IMG/VR virus record: IMGVR_UViG_3300019776_000297
Span: 1 to 29,778 of that record
Direction: 5' to 3' (one strand)
Origin: a virus
Length of the DNA: 29,778 nucleotides
Below are positions 20,328-27,069 of this stretch, one piece after another; position 1 is the first letter of the stretch; every line of letters starts with the position of its first letter. A program made the position numbers and the translations under genes. The notes under the pieces are model-generated. The model searched no databases. It had not been told where the DNA came from and saw only the letters and a list, made by a program, of their open reading frames with translations.

Positions 20328-22575
20328 TTTCTAAATCACCCCAACTGTCTCCTATTTCAAAATCTACTTTAATAGGGCATCCAGGAATTGATAAGCCTCG
20401 ATCTGTTTGAATACAACGCTTTACGTTATCTACATATTCGCGTACTAAATCTTCTCTAACTTCAGATACGATAGAGTCGTGGACAACTGTAAAAGGTTTA
20501 ATTACATCATCGTATCCTGATTCTTCAATCCACTTTATAGAATCAATAAGACCAAGAACGTTAATATCTGAAGCAACTGACTGTACTAGGAAGTTAACAC
20601 CAGATCTAATAGCATGTTTTGCAACGCCAGGGCTAGGTGCTTTAGCTTCTGGTAAGCGACGCTTACGACCAAAAAATGCGTATATATATGCGTAGTTTTC
20701 AATCTGACTGTTAGAAGCGTCGATAAAACGTTTCAAAGCTTTAGCTTCGTTAAAGTACTTATTAATGAATTGCTTTGCCTGTTGAACAGTGATTTCTTCA
20801 CCGGCCTTAGCATCTTTATTCACTGTTTCAGCGATTTTTGCTGGTCCTGCCTGATACATAATACCAAACGTAATAGCTTTTGCGTATTGACGCTCGTTGG
20901 GATATAGCTTTTTCACTTCATGCACTTCACAAGGCAGATTAAACATCTGCTTAGCTACATATGAGTGGAAGTCTAGCTTATCAATGAACGCTTGCTGTAA
21001 GAACTTATCATTACTAAGTACGGCTGCATAATATACTTCTGCAGTACCTAAGTCGCACTGTACTATTTTATAACCAGGTCTTGCTTTAAATAGCTTTTTA
21101 ATATCCTTATTATCACGCGGAATATTCTGATAATTAAGAGTTCCGCTAGACGATAAACGTCCAGAAGTGGTACCGTGAATATTGAAACCGCTGCGCAGCC
21201 TATCATCAAAATCAATACCATTACGAATATTAGAAATATAAGTTCCAGCCATTTTAGATTTTTCACGCAATTCTAAAATAGCTTCTGCTAGAGGGTGATT
21301 AATTTCTTTAAGAACTTCTTTATCTACTGACCAAGCGCCAGTTTCTGTTTTTTTAGTAGGTTTAATATTTAGAATATTGAAAAACAACTCACGAAGCTGG
21401 GCTGTTGAGTTAGGATTAAATATCTTACCGTGTATACGCTCAAAGCGAGCTACCGGTTCCGAGTTTGCAATCTCAGCGAGGCATTCTTCTACATCAATTT
21501 GATACTGCTCTGCCAACCACTCTACTTGATTTCTATCAATAGGCCCACCATTCTTTTCTAGTTTTCGTAGGGCATAAGTAGCTGGGATAAGTATCTCATT
21601 ATATAGTTTAGTAAATTCTGGACTTTTATCTACTAGAGGCTTAAACTTATTGTATAGCTGAAAAGTAGCATCAGCGTCTTTACAGGCATATGGGGCTAGA
21701 ATATCGCTTGGCAACATACCGTAGTTAAAATCTTCTAGTTTAATTTTATTTTTACGTGCCCAAGTCTTTTTATAGTCATCTAGATCGCGTTCATAGTCTC
21801 CTAGATCTGTAAAACGCATAGCCAATGACTTAAGACCATGAGTACCGACAGATTCTTCTAGACAATAATGTAGTAGCATTGTATCTTCAAAATCTGGAAA
21901 TACAAAACCATATTCATAACTCATGAATCCAGTATCGAACTTCGCGTTATGAAAGATTACTTTTTTAGTAGCAAATAAATCGTAGAACCAATCTTTATAC
22001 TTAACTACTATAGCAGCAGAAATATATAAACCTTGGTGAGGTTTTGTAGATATAGCTACACCTAGAATCGAGCCAGTATACGGAGATACACTGGTCGTTT
22101 CAATATCTGCTACTATAGGATCAGCAGCTTCAATAGCGCTTTTGTACTTAAGAAACTGTTCTTCTGTTTCTATAAAACAATAGTCTTTTTCATGTACTAC
22201 GCCAATATTTTCACCTTTTAGTACTTTAGCTAAGTAATTAAAAGCTTTCTTAATATCATCATCTAGCTGCGGCTTAATTATGACAATGTTAGGGTGCATA
22301 ATAGGTAAATACTTATTTTCTATAAGCATACCATTATATTTCTGAATACCCGTCATACCAGCTACATATTTTAGCGCATCTGCTCCAAGAGGGCATATGA
22401 CTTTATATTGATCTAGCTCTGTTAGGTCTAGATCAACGTCTTTTTTTAGAATTTTATCTTTTGGATTCGATGACAAATACTTAATGTCATACTCTATACC
22501 ACTGATATATTTATCAATGATTTTTTTAGCTTCTTTCTCTGCCGTACTTGCAAATACGAAACACACATCGGTCAC
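20296..22575 (-). CDS. Family A DNA polymerase with 3'-5' exonuclease and UDG-like N-terminal domain
   Basis: 759 residues, the replicative polymerase. Exonuclease motifs: Asp157-Ile-Glu159 (I), Phe-His-Asn210-Ala-Lys-Phe-Asp214 (II), Tyr296-x-x-x-Asp300 (III), so proofreading looks intact. Polymerase: Thr-Ser-Gly-Arg-Leu-Ser-Ser (470-476); motif A Gln-Cys-Asp508-Leu-Gly-Thr-Ala-Glu513; O-helix Arg562-x-x-x-Lys566-x-x-x-Phe570-x-x-x-Tyr574 (Phe, as in E. coli Pol I, rather than the Tyr of T7); motif C Val-Val-His699-Asp700-Ser701, with Ser where most family members have Glu. Residues about 55-120 resemble the C-terminal part of family 4 uracil-DNA glycosylases (Leu-Gly-Ala-Asp-Ala-Leu ... His94-Pro) without the catalytic N-terminal motif. 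There is no 5'-3' exonuclease domain; the flap nuclease gene supplies that. It starts at a GTG overlapping the primase stop (GTGA). Confidence 0.95.
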   Translation of the reverse strand: MTDVCFVFASTAEKEAKKIIDKYISGIEYDIKYLSSNPKDKILKKDVDLDLTELDQYKVICPLGADALKYVAGMTGIQKYNGMLIENKYLPIMHPNIVIIKPQLDDDIKKAFNYLAKVLKGENIGVVHEKDYCFIETEEQFLKYKSAIEAADPIVADIETTSVSPYTGSILGVAISTKPHQGLYISAAIVVKYKDWFYDLFATKKVIFHNAKFDTGFMSYEYGFVFPDFEDTMLLHYCLEESVGTHGLKSLAMRFTDLGDYERDLDDYKKTWARKNKIKLEDFNYGMLPSDILAPYACKDADATFQLYNKFKPLVDKSPEFTKLYNEILIPATYALRKLEKNGGPIDRNQVEWLAEQYQIDVEECLAEIANSEPVARFERIHGKIFNPNSTAQLRELFFNILNIKPTKKTETGAWSVDKEVLKEINHPLAEAILELREKSKMAGTYISNIRNGIDFDDRLRSGFNIHGTTSGRLSSSGTLNYQNIPRDNKDIKKLFKARPGYKIVQCDLGTAEVYYAAVLSNDKFLQQAFIDKLDFHSYVAKQMFNLPCEVHEVKKLYPNERQYAKAITFGIMYQAGPAKIAETVNKDAKAGEEITVQQAKQFINKYFNEAKALKRFIDASNSQIENYAYIYAFFGRKRRLPEAKAPSPGVAKHAIRSGVNFLVQSVASDINVLGLIDSIKWIEESGYDDVIKPFTVVHDSIVSEVREDLVREYVDNVKRCIQTDRGLSIPGCPIKVDFEIGDSWGDLENEKDYFAQIQ

Positions 22576-23429
22576 TTAAGCACCCTTTCTGCTTGTTGTT
22601 TGCTTAGCTCACCCGGATCAATTCCTGGTGGTAGTTTTATAATTCTAGCAAATATGTTACGAGAATCCAATAACTCAGCTATTTTTTCTGCTGCTTTTAC
22701 TCCAGCCGCATCAGAATCCATCATAATATCTACTTTAGTAACTCCCATGTTATCTAATATGTCTAATTTCTTTTTTCCAAAATTAGTAGTACCAAAAATA
22801 CAGAGAGTATTTGTATATCCAATTTTCCACATATTTATAGCATCAAAAATACCTTCTACTAAAATTACATAGTTAGTATTTTTAATTTTATCTAAAGGAA
22901 ATAAACAGTCAGAAACAGAAGCCTTAGCAGGTCTTCTAAAATACTTTGGCTGGTTAGGTAGATCTCTTAGAAGTCTACCTTCAATAAACTTTAGTTTACC
23001 ATGTTGAAATACCGGTATACATAAATAGTCTGTAAGTTCCATCTCATTAGTAGTAAAAGCCTGAAATTGCCTGTATATTTCCGCGTCTATACCTCTAAAT
23101 TCCTCTAGGTATATTTTTCTATCATCTGGTAGTTTAATATCGTCTAATTCTACTTTAGCTCGTAGCTTATCTTTAAGCTTTTTAATTCTATAAGGTTGTT
23201 TACTTTCTAAGTCTAAGTACTGTACTTCTCCTATAGACTGTAGAAATTTAGTTATACCACCTCTAAAACCACAGCTCCAGCAATTAAATATATTTTTCTC
23301 TAAGTTAAAAGAAAGACTAGCATTTTTGTCGTCGTGCATACCGCTAGTACACGTAATTAGTATTTCATACGGATTATTAGTTTTCTTAAATGGTATGCCT
23401 CTAAGTGTTAACAGTTCAGGTAAATCCAT
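22572..23429 (-). CDS. DnaG-type DNA primase
   Basis: 285 residues. The zinc-binding domain has Cys27, His32, Cys50 and Cys53 (CHC2 type, recognising template start sites). Residues 80-150 form the RNA-polymerase-type linker. The TOPRIM domain has Val-Ile-Leu-Val-Glu192-Gly-Ile-Phe-Asp and Met-Met-Asp238-Ser-Asp240-Ala-Ala-Gly, then a Pro-Pro-Gly-Ile-Asp-Pro-Gly-Glu-Leu segment typical of the family. It is shorter than bacterial DnaG (about 580) because it lacks the C-terminal helicase-interaction domain, as is usual for phage primases. It lays primers for the polymerase gene that follows in the same operon, whose GTG overlaps its stop. The helicase is encoded two genes upstream. Confidence 0.93.
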   Translation of the reverse strand: MDLPELLTLRGIPFKKTNNPYEILITCTSGMHDDKNASLSFNLEKNIFNCWSCGFRGGITKFLQSIGEVQYLDLESKQPYRIKKLKDKLRAKVELDDIKLPDDRKIYLEEFRGIDAEIYRQFQAFTTNEMELTDYLCIPVFQHGKLKFIEGRLLRDLPNQPKYFRRPAKASVSDCLFPLDKIKNTNYVILVEGIFDAINMWKIGYTNTLCIFGTTNFGKKKLDILDNMGVTKVDIMMDSDAAGVKAAEKIAELLDSRNIFARIIKLPPGIDPGELSKQQAERVLK

Positions 23430-23432
23430 GTA

Positions 23433-23627
23433 TCACCATTTTGCTTTCTGTTCTACAGTATCAATAGCTCTTTTTATAAAAAGGGCGTCATCTTGTTGTA
23501 GAAATTCTATTTCTTTACTTAGTTTAATTAATAAATTCATAACTTCTGTAGGGTGAGTTATGTGTAAGTTTATAGACATAGATATTTTAGCTGTATATAA
23601 TAATTTAGCTATTGTTTCGTTATTCAT
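23433..23627 (-). CDS. Small helical protein between helicase and primase genes
   Basis: 64 residues, almost entirely predicted helix (Met-Asn-Leu-Leu-Ile-Lys-Leu-Ser-Lys-Glu-Ile-Glu-Phe-Leu-Gln-Gln), with no Cys. The ATG overlaps the helicase stop (ATGA) and the gene ends three bases before the primase start, so it is probably a real, coupled gene. By position it might bridge or regulate the primase-helicase pair, since this primase lacks the usual helicase-binding domain. That is an inference; no family is recognised. Confidence 0.55.
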   Translation of the reverse strand: MNNETIAKLLYTAKISMSINLHITHPTEVMNLLIKLSKEIEFLQQDDALFIKRAIDTVEQKAKW

Positions 23628-25015
23628 ATGTCTCTAGGCCCTTGAGCTTCATTATCAGAGCCAAATTTTGCAGCACCATGAGGTTTCTCGTTAACTAGCT
23701 CAGATACGTTAGGATTAATTTTTACACAAGACCAATCCATAAGTACATCAAAACTCATATGCTTACCATTTCTCATCTTTGTAGTATGTATAGTAAGTTT
23801 ATTATTTAGACTACGATCCTCATTTTCAGGAGGAGGGAAGAAGTTGAAACTCCTGTCGGCACTATCTAGAATACCCTTTGCAAACCTAGCTTCACCGCTG
23901 GCATCAATTTGGTAAGGAGAGATCATTGTAAGATCATATTTTCTAGATTGTGACTTTAAACTATCTGCAATAGTAATTTGAGTTTTCCAATCTTTTTGAT
24001 CTTCATGCTTAATAATATTTATATAGTCTACTACTGACATATTATAATCAGGATATTTTGACGAAAACATATTATTATAGTGATCAATTCTATTTAATGT
24101 CAAGCTTTCATCATCAATCATAAACAGTCTATGATCTTTTAGCTCTGGTTTCTCTGCTTTAATACGCTTTTCAAATCTTTTGAAATCTTTAGTTAACTCT
24201 AACTCACCTAACATATTTACTAGTGTGTCAGATTCTTTATAAAAAGCGTTAACTTTGGCATTAGCAATTTTTATTTTTTGTTGGTCAGTAAGCTGATTTC
24301 TAAAAATATCTAGAAAAGGTACTTCAGATATAATTGATAGTACTCTATCATAAACTTCTTTATATCGCATTTCAATAGTAAAGAAGGATACAGTATTACC
24401 TTGTAAAAATCTGTTTAGTGCTAGGTTAAGAGAGATAATAGATTTACCAGAACCTCTACGACCACCCAATAGGATTAGTTCTTGTGTAGCAAAACCACCG
24501 TTAATGCTATCGAACTCATGAGATAAACCTGATGGATATATCTTAAAGTCTTCTTCATTAGGGAAAAAGTCTAGTTCTGCAACGTCGTATAACTCATCAT
24601 CATGCGGTATAGCTTGGTTTAGGTGTAGTAAATGATTCTGTAGCTTATCTACAATTTCTACTTTTTCTAAATTATCTAAACCGTCAATTAGCTTATCCAT
24701 AAAGCTAATCGTTTCTTCTCTTATGTAGTAATCTTGTAGCTGGTTAATAAGAAATTCATTTTGTAAACCATCACATATATTATCTTCTGAACAAATTTGA
24801 TTATCTATGTATTCTTGTAGCCCTGCATCTTTACGCATGGCTATAACTTCATTCATAGAAGGTAGTCTTGTATTTGCTTTATAAAAAGCTTTAATCTTAT
24901 TATATAGTACAGCATTGATGCCAGTAAAATACTGGTTCAATAGTTTTGAATATAACTCATTACTCTGCGTATCCATAAGTCTACGCAGTGCTAGTTTTTG
25001 TAAGTCGATTCCCAT
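23624..25015 (-). CDS. Replicative DNA helicase, DnaB-like
   Basis: 463 residues. An N-terminal helical domain (about 1-135) precedes the RecA-type motor. Motifs: Gly-Leu-Ser-His-Glu-Phe-Asp-Ser-Ile-Asn-Gly-Gly linker region, Walker A Gly184-Gly-Arg-Arg-Gly-Ser-Gly-Lys191-Ser, Phe-Phe-Thr-Ile-Glu215-Met (catalytic Glu, motif H1a), Walker B Met-Ser-Val-Val-Asp-Tyr-Ile-Asn, and a His-Thr-Thr-Lys-Met-Arg-Asn-Gly segment near the C-terminus matching the H4/arginine-finger region. It should be a hexamer that unwinds the fork 5'-3' on the lagging strand and works with the primase encoded just downstream. It starts two bases after the preceding stop. All ATPase residues are intact. Confidence 0.92.
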   Translation of the reverse strand: MGIDLQKLALRRLMDTQSNELYSKLLNQYFTGINAVLYNKIKAFYKANTRLPSMNEVIAMRKDAGLQEYIDNQICSEDNICDGLQNEFLINQLQDYYIREETISFMDKLIDGLDNLEKVEIVDKLQNHLLHLNQAIPHDDELYDVAELDFFPNEEDFKIYPSGLSHEFDSINGGFATQELILLGGRRGSGKSIISLNLALNRFLQGNTVSFFTIEMRYKEVYDRVLSIISEVPFLDIFRNQLTDQQKIKIANAKVNAFYKESDTLVNMLGELELTKDFKRFEKRIKAEKPELKDHRLFMIDDESLTLNRIDHYNNMFSSKYPDYNMSVVDYINIIKHEDQKDWKTQITIADSLKSQSRKYDLTMISPYQIDASGEARFAKGILDSADRSFNFFPPPENEDRSLNNKLTIHTTKMRNGKHMSFDVLMDWSCVKINPNVSELVNEKPHGAAKFGSDNEAQGPRDI

Positions 25016-25017
25016 TC

Positions 25018-25788
25018 TTAAATCCTTATTGGGTACAGTTCGTCACGCATAGCGTATAGAAAACAATTACTATCATCTTCTCTCCATACAGTATAGTACT
25101 CTCTGCCCGTTTCTTCTATAGTATCCATAATCCTAGTTCGTATGCTACGCAAAGCACTTAGTTTAAACTCAGTGCCATCCTCTAATACCCAGTAAATCTC
25201 ATAGTGAACACCCTGTGCAGGTTCGCTATACTTACCTGCCATGCCATACTTATCGGGTTTGAATGGGTATAATTCTATATATCTTTGTCTACCCGTTTCT
25301 AGATAGTCTAAGTATTCTTCATCAAATACTTTAACTATAGATACATAGCAATTATACTTTGCCAGAAAAGCTTTATCACCAGGTTTAAATTTAATTTCTA
25401 AGTTCTGAACAATATGGTCAACCTTGGCTTCTGATTTTTTACCTCTACCCCTAATAGGCGTATTCATCTCCATCAAAATTGTCTTAATTCTTTGTGGAGA
25501 TATGTAGTACTGCTTAGCTAGAGTAGATTGAGCTTCACCTGCTAAATACTGATTAGCTATAGCCTTTTTTTCTTCTAAAGTGAATTTCTTTGTTTTTGCA
25601 GCTTTTTTAAGTTCGATTTCACGTTCTTGCTTCTTATGAAATTCTTCTATAATAGTTTCAAGCTTTTTTGTATTATAAGGCATACCTAAAAATTCGCATA
25701 CAAACTTTTTAGTTTTACCTGTTTTTAAATACCATATAGCATTTCGTATTTTTGCTTCAGAAATTTCTGTAGTTGGTGTTTTTGCCAT
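25018..25788 (-). CDS. HTH protein upstream of the replicative helicase (candidate origin-binding or helicase-loading factor)
   Basis: 256 residues. The N-terminal half is basic and has two helix-turn-helix-like stretches: about 12-48, and about 70-108 with Lys-Ala-Ile-Ala-Asn-Gln-Tyr-Leu-Ala-Gly-Glu-Ala-Gln-Ser-Thr-Leu-Ala-Lys-Gln-Tyr, resembling resolvase/homeodomain-type HTHs. A Gly-Arg-Gly-Lys-Lys linker leads to a C-terminal beta-rich domain (about 130-256) with aromatic residues and no known motif. Its stop lies two bases before the DnaB-like helicase start, so the two are co-translated. T5-like phages are annotated, as I recall, with a putative origin-binding protein near this place. 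The same role here is plausible, but rests on position and the HTH. Confidence 0.55.
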   Translation of the reverse strand: MAKTPTTEISEAKIRNAIWYLKTGKTKKFVCEFLGMPYNTKKLETIIEEFHKKQEREIELKKAAKTKKFTLEEKKAIANQYLAGEAQSTLAKQYYISPQRIKTILMEMNTPIRGRGKKSEAKVDHIVQNLEIKFKPGDKAFLAKYNCYVSIVKVFDEEYLDYLETGRQRYIELYPFKPDKYGMAGKYSEPAQGVHYEIYWVLEDGTEFKLSALRSIRTRIMDTIEETGREYYTVWREDDSNCFLYAMRDELYPIRI

Positions 25789-25848
25789 GATTTATCCATA
25801 TGTTTTATATAATTATAGTTAAAAAATAGTAACCATGCAACTTAAATA

Positions 25849-26157
25849 TTAATGAGTTATGAGGTCATCGTCTGCGTAATACATGTCAGCTATAATATTA
25901 CGAATTAGCCCTGTACTTGTATATATAGGAGTAAATTTTTCATTAAAAAACCTATTACTTCTATATAATTTTTCTACATAAAAGCTACTAACATAGTGTG
26001 TTATTAAGTCTTCAAACTCTGGAGCATCTTTATCTATATTAGGATAAAATACTTTTGCCATACCTATAAAATACTTAGTTTTTTGCTCAAGAGTTAAGCT
26101 TAATACAGCATCTAAAGATTCATCCGATAAGTCTTGTAATATAAATACATTTTTCAT
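25849..26157 (-). CDS. Small acidic hypothetical protein
   Basis: 102 residues, acidic and helical, with no recognised motif. The N-terminal half is hydrophobic and helical (Leu-Ser-Leu-Thr-Leu-Glu-Gln-Lys-Thr-Lys-Tyr-Phe-Ile-Gly-Met-Ala-Lys-Val-Phe-Tyr) and the C-terminus ends in an acidic run. A terminator lies immediately upstream, between it and the multi-HTH gene. Its transcription must therefore come from read-through or from a promoter near 26160-26170 that I cannot identify. A 60-base AT-rich gap follows. Confidence 0.55.
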   Translation of the reverse strand: MKNVFILQDLSDESLDAVLSLTLEQKTKYFIGMAKVFYPNIDKDAPEFEDLITHYVSSFYVEKLYRSNRFFNEKFTPIYTSTGLIRNIIADMYYADDDLITH

Positions 26158-26170
26158 GAAAGTCTCGCTA

Positions 26171-26202
26171 ATAAAAAAGGGACGGTGAATACACCGCCCC
26201 TT
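26171..26202 (-). terminator. Terminator after the multi-HTH gene
   Basis: On the minus strand a nine-pair stem (GGGGCGGTG / CACCGTCCC, with one G-U pair) and a TATT loop are followed by TTTTTTATT. A classical intrinsic terminator (26171-26202) that separates the regulator gene from the downstream replication operon. Confidence 0.85.
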
Positions 26203-26224
26203 AAAAGATAGTCTGTAGTACTAA

Positions 26225-26920
26225 TTACTCAGTAGCAACTGCTTTTGGTGTGTAGTCAGCACAAGACAGACCACGACGGGTAAGAACAGTCTTTACACCA
26301 CGAACAGTCTTATCGAAGGCGCTAGCAATTTCTTCTACAGTCTTTTCTAGCATATCTTCGATACCTTCGTATGGATCAGACTTAGTAGCCTTTTTATCAC
26401 GCTGTGGGGCTTTTAGACCCATAGATAGAAGTTTACCGCGAATAGAATTTACAGGACGACCTACAGCATCTGCTACATCTTCTAGGAACTTGCCATCAGC
26501 AACTAGCTTAGCAATAGTAGCTTCTTCTTCTTCTGTGTAGGTACGAGGAGCTACTTTCTTTTCGGCTGGCTTAATATTTCCAGTCATTTCCATAGAAAGA
26601 GCTTTACCGTTGATTTGGCGAGCAGTAACTTCACGGCCCCAAGCATCAGAGAAATGAGCAGCAATTTCTTCTGCGGTGTAATCACCAGAATTATCAGATA
26701 GATATTCTGCTAGTGCTTCTGTCTCGTCAGCAGAGAAAATTGGAGCAGCACCGGGCTTCTTAGGAACATCGTAGCCTAGCTTACGTAGTTTTGCAGTTAC
26801 AGAGCGACGTGGAAAATCAAACTCGGTCATTAGACCTTCAATTGATTGTTCAGTGATTTCACTCTTAGCTACTTCGTGCATACGAGCTACCATATCTTCG
26901 GTATATTCAAATTTTGACAT
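26225..26920 (-). CDS. DNA-binding protein built of four HTH-like units (T5 D5-like regulator?)
   Basis: 231 residues containing four diverged copies of a roughly 50-residue unit, at about 4-55, 62-118, 124-175 and 181-222. Copies 1-3 start with an aromatic-Thr/Ser-Glu/Ala-acidic motif and copy 4 is shorter. All end in a recognition helix resembling Ser-Val-x-x-Lys-Leu-x-x-Leu-Gly (Ser-Val-Thr-Ala-Lys-Leu-Arg-Lys-Leu-Gly; Ser-Ile-Arg-Gly-Lys-Leu-Leu-Ser-Met-Gly; Gly-Val-Lys-Thr-Val-Leu-Thr-Arg-Arg-Gly). It has its own promoter, a ribosome site held in a hairpin loop and its own terminator. Abundant Ala, Glu and C-ending codons suggest strong expression. T5 D5 is an abundant DNA-binding transcription regulator encoded in a similar place, and this may be the counterpart. 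The Myb/SANT-like class is inferred. Confidence 0.7.
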   Translation of the reverse strand: MSKFEYTEDMVARMHEVAKSEITEQSIEGLMTEFDFPRRSVTAKLRKLGYDVPKKPGAAPIFSADETEALAEYLSDNSGDYTAEEIAAHFSDAWGREVTARQINGKALSMEMTGNIKPAEKKVAPRTYTEEEEATIAKLVADGKFLEDVADAVGRPVNSIRGKLLSMGLKAPQRDKKATKSDPYEGIEDMLEKTVEEIASAFDKTVRGVKTVLTRRGLSCADYTPKAVATE

Positions 26921-26925
26921 ATATA

Positions 26926-27025
26926 TGATCCTTTCGATCAGTTGGTTGTTAATTGTTGTTTAGTCTCAAGAGATAATCTCTCTCGTCTATGTTTATAATA
27001 TAACTAAAACTTTAATAACAAGCAA
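26926..27025 (-). promoter_or_regulatory. Promoter, palindromic operator and ribosome-site hairpin of the multi-HTH gene
   Basis: On the minus strand TTGCTT (27020-27025), 17 bases and TATATT (26997-27002) form a promoter; an overlapping pair TTGTTA (27016-27021) and TTATAA (26993-26998) has the same spacing. Just after the expected start lies AGAGAT-T-ATCTCT (26969-26981), placed like an operator. The ribosome site AAGGA is the loop of a TGATC-GAAAG-GATCA hairpin (26926-26940), eight bases before the ATG. The arrangement suggests tight control, perhaps by the protein itself. Confidence 0.55.
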
Positions 27026-27069
27026 ACTCAATTTGACAGAGCTTGGTATGTTGCTAGGTTTTAATTCTT

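Noticed and set aside
27033-27060. TTGACA on the plus strand upstream of the multi-HTH gene as a rightward promoter
   Set aside because: No -10 element at 16-18 bases and no rightward gene follows; the ligase stop is on the other strand.
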